Numbered from the stretch's first letter, positions 7,368-15,661 are shown. The stretch is 22,631 nt of DNA from Pseudomonadota bacterium (GCA_023460715.1 JAEWPH010000143.1:1-22631); one strand, 5' to 3'. Numbers and translations are program-made. Notes: generated from the sequence alone by a model not told the origin.

Positions 7368-9515
7368 ATGTCTGACACCACCCACGGCATCCGCGTCCAG
7401 ACGCGCTCCCAGGCACTGCGCACATCGGTCGAGCTGCTGTCGTCGATGCGCTTCGCCATCGCGCTGCTCACGGTGATCTGCATTGCGTCGGTGATCGGTA
7501 CGGTGCTCAAGCAGCACGAGCCGGGCGTGAACTACGTGAACCAGTTCGGCCCCTTCTGGGCCGAGCTGTTCCTGGCGCTCAAGCTCAACGCGGTCTACAG
7601 CGCGTGGTGGTTCCTGCTGATCCTGGCATTTCTGGTGGTGAGCACGTCGCTGTGCGTGGCCCGCAATGCACCCAAGTACCTGGCCGACCTGCGCACCTAC
7701 AAGGAGAACATCCGCGAGCAGAGCCTGAAGGCCTTTCCGCACCGCGCGCAGGCCGCGCTCGTCGGCACGCCCGAGGCCGAGGCCCGCCGCATCGGCGCGC
7801 TGCTGGTGTCCGGCGGCTGGAAGGTCAAGCTGCAGCAGCGCGACACGGGGGCGGGTGCCGGCGCGGGCTGGATGGTGGCCGCCAAGGCCGGTGCCGCCAA
7901 CAAGCTGGGCTACATCGCGGCGCACAGCGCCATCGTGCTGATCTGCCTGGGGGGCCTGCTGGACGGCGACCTGATCGTGCGCGCGCAGATGTGGCTGGGC
8001 GGCAAGACGCCGTATGCCGGTGGCGGGCTCATCTCCGAGGTCAAGCCCGAGCACCGCCTGTCCGAGCGCAACCCCACCTTCCGCGGCAACCTGCTGGTGG
8101 CCGAGGGCACGCAATCCAGCACCGCCATCCTGAACCAGTCCGACGGCGTGCTGCTGCAGGAACTGCCCTTCGCCATCGAGCTGAAGAAATTCATCGTGGA
8201 GCACTATTCCACCGGCATGCCCAAGCTGTTCGCCAGCGAGATCGTCATCCACGACAAGGCCACCGGCGCGGCCACGCCGGCGCGCGTGGAGGTGAACCAC
8301 CCGGCCAGCTACCGTGGCATCGAGATCTACCAGTCCAGCTTCGACGATGGGGGCTCGCAGGTGAAGCTGCATGCACGCCCCATGGTGCCGGGTGTCAAGG
8401 CCTTCGACGTGGAAGGCGTGATCGGGGGCTCGTCCAGCCTGTCCGGTGATGCGCTGGGCCAGCCCGTGACGCTCGAGTACACGGCCCTGCGCGTGCTCAA
8501 CGTCGAGAACTTCGGCGACGCCGGGCAAGGCGGCTCGGCGGTGGACGTGCGCAAGGTCGATCTGCGCGAATCCATCGAGTCGCGCCTGGGCGCTGGCAAC
8601 AAGACCGTCACCAAGCGCGAGCTGCGCAACGTCGGCCCCAGCGTGACCTACAAGCTGCGCGATGCCGCCGGCCAGGCGCGCGAGTTCCAGAACTTCATGC
8701 TGCCCGTGGACACGGGCGACGGCCAGCCGGTGTTCCTGTTCGGCGTGCGCGAGACGCCCGCTGATCCGTTCCGCTACCTGCGCGTTCCGGCTGACGAGCA
8801 GGGCAGCATCGATGGGTTCATGCGCATGCGCGTGGCGCTGGCCGATCCGGCGATGCGCGAGCAGGCCGTGCGCCGCTACGTGGCCGTCGCGGTGGATGCC
8901 AAGGCCCGGCCGGAACTGGCCGAGCAGCTGGCGCAGTCCACCGTTCGCGCCATCAGCCTCTTCGCGGGCCGCCAGGGCGAGGACGGCAAGCCGCACGGCG
9001 GCCTGCAGGCGATCTCGGACTTCATGGAAACCAACGTGCCCGAAGCCGAACGCGCCCGCGCCGGCGAGGTGCTGGTGCGCATCCTGAACGGCGCGCTGTT
9101 CGAATTGGCGCAGCTGAGCCGCGAGCGTGCCGGCCTGCCGCCGCTGCCGCAGGACGAGAAGACCCAGAGCTTCATGACCCAGGCCGTACTGTCCCTCAGC
9201 GATGCCCAGATCTACCCGGCACCGGTGGTGTTCGAGCTCAAGGATTTCAACCAGGTGCAGGCCAGCGTGTTCCAGGTGGCCCGCGCCCCGGGCAAGAACG
9301 TCGTCTACCTGGGGTGCGCACTGCTGATCCTGGGCGTGTTCGCCATGCTCTACGTGCGCGACCGCCGGCTGTGGGTGTGGCTCGCGCCGCAGGCCGAGGG
9401 CGCCCAGGCGACGATGGCGCTGTCGGCCAACCGCAAGACACTGGACGGCGACCGCGAATTCGCCCAGCTCACCGAGAAACTGATCGGGGTTCCGCCCCAC
9501 GGAGGCACCGCATGA
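7368..9515 (+). CDS. resB: Cytochrome c biogenesis protein ResB (Ccs1, system II)
   Basis: A 715-residue membrane protein, the periplasmic-domain half of the system II cytochrome c synthase that brings reduced haem and apocytochromes together. Four membrane segments are visible: about 26-47 (in [20 protein letters not shown]), 77-97 ([11 protein letters not shown]), 177-198 ([17 protein letters not shown]) and 643-663 near the C-terminus. A large periplasmic domain lies between segments 3 and 4, as in ResB. Length matches betaproteobacterial ResB. The ATG at 7368 has no strong ribosome binding site but gives the normal N-terminus. Its stop overlaps the ccsA start (ATGA), so the two partners are translated together. 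It follows a cytochrome c4 gene, a natural client. Confidence 0.95.
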   Translation: MSDTTHGIRVQTRSQALRTSVELLSSMRFAIALLTVICIASVIGTVLKQHEPGVNYVNQFGPFWAELFLALKLNAVYSAWWFLLILAFLVVSTSLCVARNAPKYLADLRTYKENIREQSLKAFPHRAQAALVGTPEAEARRIGALLVSGGWKVKLQQRDTGAGAGAGWMVAAKAGAANKLGYIAAHSAIVLICLGGLLDGDLIVRAQMWLGGKTPYAGGGLISEVKPEHRLSERNPTFRGNLLVAEGTQSSTAILNQSDGVLLQELPFAIELKKFIVEHYSTGMPKLFASEIVIHDKATGAATPARVEVNHPASYRGIEIYQSSFDDGGSQVKLHARPMVPGVKAFDVEGVIGGSSSLSGDALGQPVTLEYTALRVLNVENFGDAGQGGSAVDVRKVDLRESIESRLGAGNKTVTKRELRNVGPSVTYKLRDAAGQAREFQNFMLPVDTGDGQPVFLFGVRETPADPFRYLRVPADEQGSIDGFMRMRVALADPAMREQAVRRYVAVAVDAKARPELAEQLAQSTVRAISLFAGRQGEDGKPHGGLQAISDFMETNVPEAERARAGEVLVRILNGALFELAQLSRERAGLPPLPQDEKTQSFMTQAVLSLSDAQIYPAPVVFELKDFNQVQASVFQVARAPGKNVVYLGCALLILGVFAMLYVRDRRLWVWLAPQAEGAQATMALSANRKTLDGDREFAQLTEKLIGVPPHGGTA

Positions 9516-10846
9516 ACACGGCCACCACGACGCTCACCCTGAACGAGGGGTTCTTCGCGCGCCGCAACTGGTTCGACTGGTTGTTCGCCGCCCTGGTCGC
9601 GGCAGGGGGGCTGTTTGCGCTGCAGCGCTACGGCCATGCGATGGATGTGTACGAGAAGGGCATCCTGCTCGGCTCCATCCCCTGCCTGATCTGGCTGTGC
9701 TGGTTCTGGCGGCCGCTGCGCGTGCTCACCCTGGTGGTGGCGGCCGCGTCGCTGCTGGCCATCGCCCTGTACCAGGGCGATGCCGGAGGCGACCTGGCGC
9801 GGGCGGACACCGTCTTCGGCCTGAAGTTCTTCCTGTCGAGCCAGTCGGCCATCCTGTGGATGAGCATGCTGTTCTTCATGAGCACGGCGTTCTACTGGAT
9901 CGGCATGTTCTCGCGCGGCGAGGGCCAGACCATGATGCTCATCGGCTCGCGGCTGGCCTGGGTGTCGATTGCCATGGCGCTCATCGGCACCATGGTGCGC
10001 TGGTACGAGAGCTACCAGATCGCTCCCGACATCGGCCACATCCCCGTGAGCAACCTCTACGAGGTGTTCGTGATGTTCTGCTGGATGACCGCGGCCTTCT
10101 ACCTGTACTACGAAGCGCAGTACAAGACCCGTGCGCTGGGCGGCTTCGTGATGCTGGTGGTGAGCGCGGCCGTGGGCTTTCTGCTCTGGTACACGGTGGT
10201 GCGCGAGGCGCACGAGATCCAACCCTTGGTGCCAGCGCTCAAGAGCTGGTGGATGAAGTTGCACGTGCCTGCCAACTTCATCGGCTACGGCACGTTCGCG
10301 CTGTCCGCCATGGTCGCGTTCGCCTACCTCATCAAGCAGCAGGCGACGGAGACGCGCTGGTACAAGTTGGCCCCGCTGTGGCTGCTGGGCGTGGTGCTGT
10401 GCTTCGAACCCATCGTGTTCCGCCAGGGCGCGGCCGAGAACGGCGGCGGCTACTGGATGGTGTACTTCGGCATCTCGGCCTTCATCGTGGGCGGCATCCT
10501 CTTCGGCCGCCGCCACATCGCGTCGCGCCTGCCGTCGTTCGAGATCCTCGACGATGTGATGTACAAGGCCATCGCCGTGGGCTTCGCGTTCTTCACCATC
10601 GCCACCGTGCTGGGCGCGCTGTGGGCCGCCGAGGCCTGGGGCGGCTACTGGAGCTGGGATCCCAAGGAGACCTGGGCGCTCATCGTGTGGCTGAACTACG
10701 CCGCCTGGCTGCACATGCGGCTGATGAAGGGCCTGCGCGGCACGGTGTCGGCTTGGTGGGCGCTGGTGGGGCTGGCGGTTACCACGTTCGCCTTCCTGGG
10801 CGTGAACATGTTCTTGAGCGGTTTGCACAGCTACGGCACGCTCTAG
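9512..10846 (+). CDS. ccsA: Cytochrome c synthase subunit CcsA/ResC (system II, c-type cytochrome biogenesis protein CcsB)
   Basis: A 444-residue polytopic membrane protein of the haem-handling family. The tryptophan-rich WWD signature is seen at about residues 375-390 ([15 protein letters not shown]), with several conserved membrane helices on both sides and the VSNLYEVF and [10 protein letters not shown] blocks typical of CcsA proteins. It carries haem across the inner membrane and, with ResB, attaches it to CXXCH motifs. The start ATG at 9512 follows a perfect GGAGG six bases upstream and overlaps the resB stop by four bases. Annotators also call this protein CcsB or ResC. Expression is likely as a resB-ccsA unit; nothing resembling an intrinsic terminator with a U tract was seen after it. 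Confidence 0.96.
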   Translation: MNTATTTLTLNEGFFARRNWFDWLFAALVAAGGLFALQRYGHAMDVYEKGILLGSIPCLIWLCWFWRPLRVLTLVVAAASLLAIALYQGDAGGDLARADTVFGLKFFLSSQSAILWMSMLFFMSTAFYWIGMFSRGEGQTMMLIGSRLAWVSIAMALIGTMVRWYESYQIAPDIGHIPVSNLYEVFVMFCWMTAAFYLYYEAQYKTRALGGFVMLVVSAAVGFLLWYTVVREAHEIQPLVPALKSWWMKLHVPANFIGYGTFALSAMVAFAYLIKQQATETRWYKLAPLWLLGVVLCFEPIVFRQGAAENGGGYWMVYFGISAFIVGGILFGRRHIASRLPSFEILDDVMYKAIAVGFAFFTIATVLGALWAAEAWGGYWSWDPKETWALIVWLNYAAWLHMRLMKGLRGTVSAWWALVGLAVTTFAFLGVNMFLSGLHSYGTL

Positions 10847-11004
10847 GCGCCAGCGGGACGGAACATCGGAACGCGCGGCCTTTTCATACGCAGGCAGAGG
10901 GCCTGTGGATTGGTAACCCCGGCGCCGCCGGGGGCGCGGAACGAAAACGGGCACGCGCGGTCTGTCTGGGGCAGACTGCGCAGCACATCCCGGAGAATGT
11001 CCCC
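10847..11004. other. Intergenic region upstream of msrP
   Basis: A 158-base gap with no coding signal. It holds a perfect 7-bp GC hairpin CCCCGGC/GCCGGGG (10917-10933) without a U tract, a weaker GTCTG/CAGAC stem just upstream of the msrP ribosome binding site, and a GGAGA Shine-Dalgarno at 10992-10996. I did not find a convincing -35/-10 pair. The msrPQ promoter probably lies here. Confidence 0.4.
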
Positions 11005-12006
11005 ATGCTCATCCCCCGCCGCCAAGACCAGGGCCTGGTCCACCCCCATTCCTCAGAGATCACCCCACGTGCTGTCTATGAGCAACGGCGCGAGCTGCTG
11101 CGCTGGGTGGCCGGTGGGGCGGCGGGCGCGGCCCTCGCCTCCTGGGCCGGCCGCGAGGCGCTCGCGGAGCAGGTGGCCCGCCCCGGCAAGCTGGCCCCGC
11201 TGCCCGGTGCGAAGTCGGCGGTGGCGGGCGCGGTGACCATGGAAAAGCTCACCAGCTACCAGGACGCGAGCACCTACAACAACTTCTACGAGTTCGGCGT
11301 GGACAAGGCCGACCCCGCCCGCAACGCCCACACGCTGAAGACGTCGCCTTGGACCGTGGAGGTCGAGGGCCTGGTCAACAAGCCGCGCAAGTTCGCCCTC
11401 GAGGATCTGCTCAAGCTGAGCCCGCAGGAGGAGCGGATCTACCGCCTGCGCTGCGTCGAGGGCTGGTCCATGGTCATCCCGTGGGTGGGCTTTTCGCTGG
11501 CCGAACTCATCAAGCGCGTGGAGCCGCAAGGCAGCGCCAAGTACGTGGAGTTCATCACGCTGGCGGACAAGGCGACCATGCCGTACGTGGGCTCCCGCGT
11601 GCTGGACTGGCCGTACACCGAGGGCCTGCGCATGGACGAGGCAATGCATCCCCTGACGCTGCTGGCCTTCGGCATGTACGGCGAGGTGCTGCCCAACCAG
11701 AACGGCGCCCCGGTACGGTTGGTGGTGCCGTGGAAGTACGGGTTCAAGAGCGCGAAGAGCCTCGTGAAGATCCGCTTCGTCGAGAAGGAGCCGGGCACGG
11801 CCTGGAACAAGGCTGCCAAGCAGGAGTACGGCTTCTATTCCAACGTGAACCCGAACGTCGACCATCCGCGCTGGAGCCAGGCCACCGAACGCCGCATCGG
11901 CGAGGACGGTTTGTTCGCCAAGAAGCGCAAGACGCTGCTGTTCAACGGCTACGAAGCCCAGGTGGGCCAGCTGTATGCCGGCATGGACCTGAAGAAGTTC
12001 TACTGA
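11005..12006 (+). CDS. msrP: Protein-methionine-sulfoxide reductase, catalytic subunit MsrP (YedY)
   Basis: A 333-residue periplasmic molybdopterin enzyme that reduces methionine sulfoxides in envelope proteins, both R and S forms. The N-terminus carries a twin-arginine export signal: [17 protein letters not shown] (28-44) after a polar stretch. The molybdenum-ligating cysteine is Cys150 in [10 protein letters not shown], within the sulfite-oxidase/MsrP fold. The region [16 protein letters not shown] further on is also a family hallmark. The ATG at 11005 has GGAGA eight bases upstream and gives the normal length (E. coli MsrP is 334 residues). msrQ, its membrane electron donor, follows after a 119-base gap. 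Regulation by oxidative or chlorine stress is known in other species but no regulator gene lies nearby. Confidence 0.97.
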   Translation: MLIPRRQDQGLVHPHSSEITPRAVYEQRRELLRWVAGGAAGAALASWAGREALAEQVARPGKLAPLPGAKSAVAGAVTMEKLTSYQDASTYNNFYEFGVDKADPARNAHTLKTSPWTVEVEGLVNKPRKFALEDLLKLSPQEERIYRLRCVEGWSMVIPWVGFSLAELIKRVEPQGSAKYVEFITLADKATMPYVGSRVLDWPYTEGLRMDEAMHPLTLLAFGMYGEVLPNQNGAPVRLVVPWKYGFKSAKSLVKIRFVEKEPGTAWNKAAKQEYGFYSNVNPNVDHPRWSQATERRIGEDGLFAKKRKTLLFNGYEAQVGQLYAGMDLKKFY

Positions 12007-12081
12007 GCCTGGGCCGCCGAGCGCGCGGTCAGCGTTTCAGGCCTTCGCGTTTCCAGCCATTCAGCCAGCCAGCACCATGCG

Positions 12082-12109
12082 CGTTGCGGCAGATCCTCTT
12101 GCCGCAATG
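12082..12109 (+). other. Strong hairpin in the msrP-msrQ gap
   Basis: A perfect 8-bp stem TTGCGGCA/TGCCGCAA (12084-12091 and 12100-12107) with an 8-base loop, extended by a G-T and a C-G pair. It lies 16 bases before the msrQ start codon and is followed by a pyrimidine-rich TCTTCTTTC, not a plain U tract. It may lower the amount of msrQ translated or transcribed relative to msrP; this is an inference from position. Confidence 0.55.
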
Positions 12110-12125
12110 GCATCTTCTTTCAACT

Positions 12126-12740
12126 ATGAAAAAGCTTCTTCTGCATCCGTTGGCCAAGCCGGTGGTGTTTCTGCTGTGCCTGGTGCCGGCGGCCTGGCTG
12201 TTGTACGCAGCCTTCGCCAAGCTGCTCGGGCCGAACCCTGCCGAGGCGCTGATCCGCTCCACGGGCGACTGGGCCTTGCGCTTTCTGTGTATCGCCCTGG
12301 CGGTCACTCCGGCGCGCGTGCTGCTGGGGTGGCCGGCGCTGGCCCGGTACCGGCGCATGCTGGGCCTGTACGTGTTTTTCTACGCCGTGCTGCACTTCGT
12401 GAGCTACGCCTGGCTCGACATGGGTCTGGACTGGGGCGAGATCGTGCGCGACGTGCCCAAGCGCCCCTTCATCCTGGTGGGCACCTTGGCGCTCTTGCTC
12501 CTGGCGCTGCTGGCCGCGACCTCGTACCAGCAGGCCATCCGCTGGCTGGGCGGCAAGCGCTGGCAGGCGCTGCACCGCAGCGTGTACGCCGTGGCAGGGC
12601 TGGCCCTGCTGCATTTCTTCTGGATGCGCGCGGGCAAGAACCATTTCGCCGAGGTGGCGGTCTATGCGGCCATCCTGGCTTGCCTGCTGGGCTGGCGTCT
12701 GTGGCAGCGGCGCTTGCGCAGCCGCGCACACGCCATGTGA
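12126..12740 (+). CDS. msrQ: Haem-binding membrane subunit MsrQ (YedZ) of the methionine sulfoxide reductase
   Basis: A 204-residue inner-membrane protein with about six hydrophobic helices, of the ferric-reductase-like YedZ family. It passes electrons from the respiratory chain or a flavin reductase to MsrP. The histidines expected to bind haem b are present: His90 (AVLHFVSY), His150 (ALHRSVY) and His163 (LLHFFW), the same spacing as in E. coli MsrQ. The ATG at 12126 gives the usual start MKKLLLHPLAKPVVF; no clear Shine-Dalgarno is present, so translation may be weak. The stop is one base away from repeat copy 3, and the gene converges with the minus-strand diiron protein gene. Confidence 0.95.
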   Translation: MKKLLLHPLAKPVVFLLCLVPAAWLLYAAFAKLLGPNPAEALIRSTGDWALRFLCIALAVTPARVLLGWPALARYRRMLGLYVFFYAVLHFVSYAWLDMGLDWGEIVRDVPKRPFILVGTLALLLLALLAATSYQQAIRWLGGKRWQALHRSVYAVAGLALLHFFWMRAGKNHFAEVAVYAAILACLLGWRLWQRRLRSRAHAM

Positions 12741-12741
12741 T

Positions 12742-12796
12742 GCTATAAAGTTAGTAGCGGAATGCGCTTGTGCAGTAAGGGATAGGGCCTGATTTC
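12742..12796 (+). repeat. 55-bp structured intergenic repeat, copy 3
   Basis: Same layout as copies 1 and 2: GCTA-N9-TAGC, five bases, GCGCTTG, 20 further bases, then GATTTC. The second hairpin is degenerate here (GCGCTT faces TAAGG), while hairpin 1 is perfect with a different loop. It fills almost the entire gap between the convergent msrQ and diiron protein genes, starting one base after the msrQ stop and ending three bases before the other stop. Confidence 0.75.
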
Positions 12797-12799
12797 GCT

Positions 12800-13636
12800 T
12801 CAACCCTGTACGGCGCGCAGGGCGGGGCGGACCATGCGGGATGCCGGGTCGATCACGGCGGTGGGTAGCTGGTAGGCCCGGTCGTCGAAGAGGTCTATGC
12901 CGCACATCAGGTTCTCGATCCAGTCGAAGAAGTCGCTGATTGCCTGCCGGCCCAGGATGGGCGCGCCATGCTGCGGCACCAGCATGGCGATGTCCAGCTG
13001 GCGCACCATGCGTGTCCACAGCCGCAGGATCTTGTTGGACACCATGTAGCGGCGGTGAAACGCCTCCATGCGCGGAATGTGGGGCGCCAGCTCCGTCACG
13101 GGCACGCGGGCCTCCAGGCCCGAGGTCATCGACACGCCCAGGTCACCGGTGAAGAGGATGCGGCTGACCGGGTCGTAGAAGTGGAAGTTGCCTTCGGAGT
13201 GCATGAAGTGCGCCGGCAGCAGCACCAGCTCGTGCCGGCCCAAGGGAATGTGGCCGCCGCCGTCCGGCACGCCGATCACCCGCCCTTCGGTCTTGCCGAC
13301 CTTGGTGAAGTGGGGCGCGAAGCGTTCCCAGATGCGAGAGATCACCAGGGTGGCCTTGGTGCTGGTCATCCAGCGGTCCAGCGAGGCGATGATGTCCGGA
13401 TCGGCATGCGACGCCAACAGGTACGAGAGCTTGTGCGGCGGGAAATGCTTGGTCATCCCCATGAACAACTCGTTGAACGCGAGATTGCCGCCCGGATCGA
13501 TGATGGCCCCCGTGTCGTCGTCCACAACCAGGAACTGGTTGGCCTGCACCGCCTGCCCGTCCTCCTCGATCAGGTCGGTGAACATCAGGCAGGCGTGGTG
13601 TTTGTCGCGGTAGAGCTCCAGCGGTTCGAGGGCCAT
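12800..13636 (-). CDS. Metallo-beta-lactamase-fold putative diiron oxygen-binding protein (ODP / flavodiiron N-domain-like)
   Basis: A 278-residue protein made of one metallo-beta-lactamase-like domain related to the N-terminal domain of flavodiiron proteins. Likely metal ligands are His77, Asp79 and Asp81 in ASHADPDI, His146 and Glu148 in HFMHSEGNFHFYD, Asp165 in FTGDLG and His223 in PQHGAP. The HSEGNF and FTGDLG blocks are those of the oxygen-binding diiron protein family, in which an Fe-Fe site binds or reduces O2 or NO. No flavodoxin domain is fused, so electrons must come from another protein. It lies downstream of lysA on the same strand after 73 bases and has its own perfect FNR/ANR box, suggesting induction when oxygen is low. 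Some members may instead be hydrolases; the activity is not settled. Confidence 0.82.
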   Translation of the reverse strand: MALEPLELYRDKHHACLMFTDLIEEDGQAVQANQFLVVDDDTGAIIDPGGNLAFNELFMGMTKHFPPHKLSYLLASHADPDIIASLDRWMTSTKATLVISRIWERFAPHFTKVGKTEGRVIGVPDGGGHIPLGRHELVLLPAHFMHSEGNFHFYDPVSRILFTGDLGVSMTSGLEARVPVTELAPHIPRMEAFHRRYMVSNKILRLWTRMVRQLDIAMLVPQHGAPILGRQAISDFFDWIENLMCGIDLFDDRAYQLPTAVIDPASRMVRPALRAVQG

Positions 13637-13660
13637 GGCGGGCTTTGCAGTGAAAAGCGC

Positions 13661-13702
13661 ACTGTAGGCCCCGCCATGGGGTTATTACTTGATGGGAATC
13701 AA
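13661..13702 (-). promoter_or_regulatory. FNR/ANR-dependent class II promoter of the diiron protein gene
   Basis: On the minus strand TTGATTCCCATCAA (13702-13689) is an exact match to the FNR/ANR consensus TTGAT-N4-ATCAA. TACAGT at 13666-13661 is a 4/6 match to the -10 hexamer. If transcription starts at 13654, the dyad is centred at -41.5 and the hexamer sits at -12 to -7, the exact geometry of a class II FNR promoter. The resulting leader would be about 18 bases. Confidence 0.72.
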
Positions 13703-13709
13703 GGCCCGA

Positions 13710-14999
13710 TCAAGGAGCCAGCTTTTCGCAGCGGAACGTGTCCTCGACCGATTCGCGCGACCGGATCAGATGCGCCTTGGCGCCGTTGACCAGCACCTCG
13801 GCGGGACGCGACCGGGTGTTGTAGTTGCTGCCCATGGAGCTGCAGTACGCGCCTGCCGACAGCACGGCGAGTTGGTCGCCCGGCTGGACGGCCAGGCGCC
13901 GGTCGCGGCCGATCCAGTCCCCGCTTTCGCAGATGGGGCCCACCACGTCGTAGACATGTTCTCCGCCACCGCCGGCGGGTGCGGACGCCTCCAGCGGCAC
14001 GATGGCATGGAAGGCCTGGTACATCGCCGGGCGGGGCAGATCGTTCATCGCCGCATCGACGATGCAGAAGTTCTTCTGCTCGCCGGGCTTGACGTAGAGC
14101 ACTTCGGTGACGCACACGCCGGCATTGCCCACCAGGGAGCGGCCGGGTTCGATCATGAACTGCCGGTCGCCGTAGCCACGCGCATCCAGCTTGGCGAGCA
14201 GCTTGGTCCAGAGCGCGTCGGCGGCCGGTGGCGCGTCACCGTTGTAGTTGATGCCCAGGCCGCCGCCGAAATCGATATGGTGGATCGCGATGCCTGCTGC
14301 CTCGATGTCGCGGACCAGGTCCAGCATGCGGTCGACTGCGTCAAGGTAGGGCGTTTCCTCGGTGATCTGGGAGCCGATGTGGCAATCGATGCCCACGACC
14401 CGCAACCCGGGCAACGCTGCGGCGCGCTGGTAGGTGGCGACCGTGCGCTCGTGGGCCACGCCGAACTTGTTGCCCTTCAATCCGGTGGAGATGTAGGGGT
14501 GCGTCTTCGGGTCCACATTGGGGTTGACGCGGATGCTGACGGGAGCGCGCTGGCCCAGCGACGTGGCCACGTCGTTCAGCACTTCCAGCTCGGATTCGCT
14601 TTCCACATTGAAGCAGCCGATGCCGGCCTGCAGGGCTTGGCGCATTTCGGCGCGCGTCTTGCCCACCCCCGAGAAGATCACCTTGGACGCGTCGCCGCCA
14701 GCGGCGAGCACTCGCTGCAGTTCACCGCCCGAGACGATGTCGAAGCCGCAGCCCTGGCGGGCGAACAGCTGCAGCACGGCCAGGGATGAATTGGCCTTCA
14801 TCGCGTAGCAGATCTGAACCTTGCGGCCTTCGAAACCGCGCTGGTACGCCGCCAGCGCGGCAAGCATTGCGGCCTGTGAATACACATACACCGGCGTGCC
14901 GTGCTCGCGCGCAAGATCCGCCAGGCGCACGTCTTCTACGAACAAGGAACCCTCACGGTAGGCGATGAAGGGGGAGCCGGGCAGGGAAGTGGGGATCAT
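13710..14999 (-). CDS. lysA: Diaminopimelate decarboxylase
   Basis: A 429-residue PLP enzyme of fold type III that converts meso-diaminopimelate to L-lysine, the last step of lysine synthesis. The PLP lysine is Lys68 in YAMKANSS; other family blocks are GFDIVSGGEL, SGVGKT, CHIGSQI, HIDFGGGLGI, EPGRSLVGNAG and the C-terminal GAYCSSMGSNYN, which carries the Cys used across the dimer. The ATG at 14999 overlaps the lptM stop (ATGA) and gives the normal N-terminus; a longer frame upstream is simply lptM sequence read in another frame. Operon order is lptM-lysA, as in many gamma- and betaproteobacteria. The diiron protein gene lies downstream on the same strand. Confidence 0.97.
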   Translation of the reverse strand: MIPTSLPGSPFIAYREGSLFVEDVRLADLAREHGTPVYVYSQAAMLAALAAYQRGFEGRKVQICYAMKANSSLAVLQLFARQGCGFDIVSGGELQRVLAAGGDASKVIFSGVGKTRAEMRQALQAGIGCFNVESESELEVLNDVATSLGQRAPVSIRVNPNVDPKTHPYISTGLKGNKFGVAHERTVATYQRAAALPGLRVVGIDCHIGSQITEETPYLDAVDRMLDLVRDIEAAGIAIHHIDFGGGLGINYNGDAPPAADALWTKLLAKLDARGYGDRQFMIEPGRSLVGNAGVCVTEVLYVKPGEQKNFCIVDAAMNDLPRPAMYQAFHAIVPLEASAPAGGGGEHVYDVVGPICESGDWIGRDRRLAVQPGDQLAVLSAGAYCSSMGSNYNTRSRPAEVLVNGAKAHLIRSRESVEDTFRCEKLAP

Positions 15000-15223
15000 G
15001 GACGGGGGGTGGAGGCAGGGGAGGACGCAGGCATGGCAGCGGGCGCAGCGGCAGGAGAGGCTGCTGTGGGAGCGGGGGTGAGCGTCTGTGGAAGCGTCGC
15101 CCGCTGTGCCGCCGCTGGTTCGGTGGGGAGGTACAGGGGGCCCCGCTGGCCACAGCCGGCCACAACCGCCGCGCCCCAAACAAGGGCAATCGTCCTGACT
15201 AGAATTTGGGAAGCTCTCAACAT
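14996..15223 (-). CDS. lptM: LPS translocon maturation chaperone LptM (YifL-type small lipoprotein)
   Basis: A 75-residue lipoprotein. A signal peptide with basic residues and a hydrophobic core ends in the lipobox VAGC (Cys24), and the mature part begins [10 protein letters not shown], the family hallmark of LptM/YifL proteins (CGLKGPLYxP in E. coli). The rest is a low-complexity Ala/Pro/Thr tail (residues 41-75), likely disordered. In E. coli LptM helps oxidative assembly of the LptD-LptE outer-membrane LPS transporter. The start at 15223 has no clear Shine-Dalgarno; a TACAAT lies only six bases upstream, so the transcript could be leaderless (speculative). It overlaps lysA by four bases and is divergent from cyaY with only 12 bases between start codons. 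Confidence 0.9.
   Translation of the reverse strand: MLRASQILVRTIALVWGAAVVAGCGQRGPLYLPTEPAAAQRATLPQTLTPAPTAASPAAAPAAMPASSPASTPRP
15200..15205 (+). promoter_or_regulatory. Candidate -10 element for cyaY inside lptM
   Basis: TAGAAT is a 5/6 match to the -10 hexamer, 31 bases before the cyaY ATG, and would give a leader of roughly 24 bases. The -35 position is poor. Because only 12 bases separate the divergent start codons, the cyaY promoter must overlap lptM coding sequence. Confidence 0.3.
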
Positions 15224-15235
15224 CCGCAAATTGTA

Positions 15236-15568
15236 ATGACCGACCTCGAATTCCTGGACCATGCCGAGAAACTCCTGCTGGCGGTGGAGGAGGGGTGTGA
15301 CCGGATCAACGACACCACCGACGCCGATCTTGACGCACAACGGGTGGGCGGTATGGTGACCATCACCTTCCACAACGGCAGCCAGATCATCATCAATCTG
15401 CAAAAGCCGCTGCACGAAGTCTGGCTGGCCGCCAAGACCGGCGGCTACCACTACCGTTTCGACGGCAAGGCCTGGCAGGACACCAAGGGCGGGCTGGAGT
15501 TCTTCGCAGAGCTGAACCGCAACGCCCGGCTTCAGTCGGGCATGGCCCTGGAGTTCCACGCGGCCTGA
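15236..15568 (+). CDS. cyaY: Iron donor / frataxin-like protein CyaY
   Basis: A 110-residue bacterial frataxin, a cytoplasmic iron-binding regulator of iron-sulfur cluster assembly on IscS/IscU. The first helix is acidic ([19 protein letters not shown]), followed by [17 protein letters not shown] and [18 protein letters not shown], the core strands of the frataxin fold, then [15 protein letters not shown]. All are typical of CyaY. The ATG at 15236 is preferred over one 30 bases upstream because it gives the conserved N-terminus. It is divergent from lptM-lysA with a 12-base gap, and convergent with mrcA. The close cyaY-lptM link is conserved in proteobacteria. Confidence 0.95.
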   Translation: MTDLEFLDHAEKLLLAVEEGCDRINDTTDADLDAQRVGGMVTITFHNGSQIIINLQKPLHEVWLAAKTGGYHYRFDGKAWQDTKGGLEFFAELNRNARLQSGMALEFHAA

Positions 15569-15621
15569 ACGCCGCCACGGCGGCGGGAGGGGGAGCGGGA
15601 GCGGTTAAGCCAAAGCGACCC

Positions 15622-15657
15622 GGCGTGCCCTCGCGCCGGCCGGCGCGCGGGCATGCC
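15622..15657. terminator. 36-bp near-perfect palindrome between convergent cyaY and mrcA
   Basis: Two 18-base arms with 16 complementary positions meet without a spacer (centre CCGG-CCGG at 15639/15640). It ends five bases before the mrcA stop, in the 93-base gap between the convergent cyaY and mrcA genes. No U tract follows on either side, so it would be an unusual two-way terminator or a cruciform-forming site. A second small stem GCCGCC/GGCGGC lies closer to cyaY. Confidence 0.45.
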
Positions 15658-15661
15658 GCCG

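Noticed and set aside
7347..9500. Very long open frame antisense to resB
   Set aside because: It is low-complexity His/Gln/Arg/Gly-rich translation typical of the complement of a high-GC gene, has no domain, and resB on the other strand is certain. The same applies to long antisense frames over metK, ccsA and lysA.
10917..10933. GC hairpin after ccsA as a rho-independent terminator
   Set aside because: A good 7-bp stem but followed by GCGCGG with no U tract; noted only as part of the intergenic region.
12077..12748. Alternative frame starting ATG at 12077 across msrQ
   Set aside because: It is a shifted-frame shadow of msrQ, whose product has clear membrane helices and conserved histidines.
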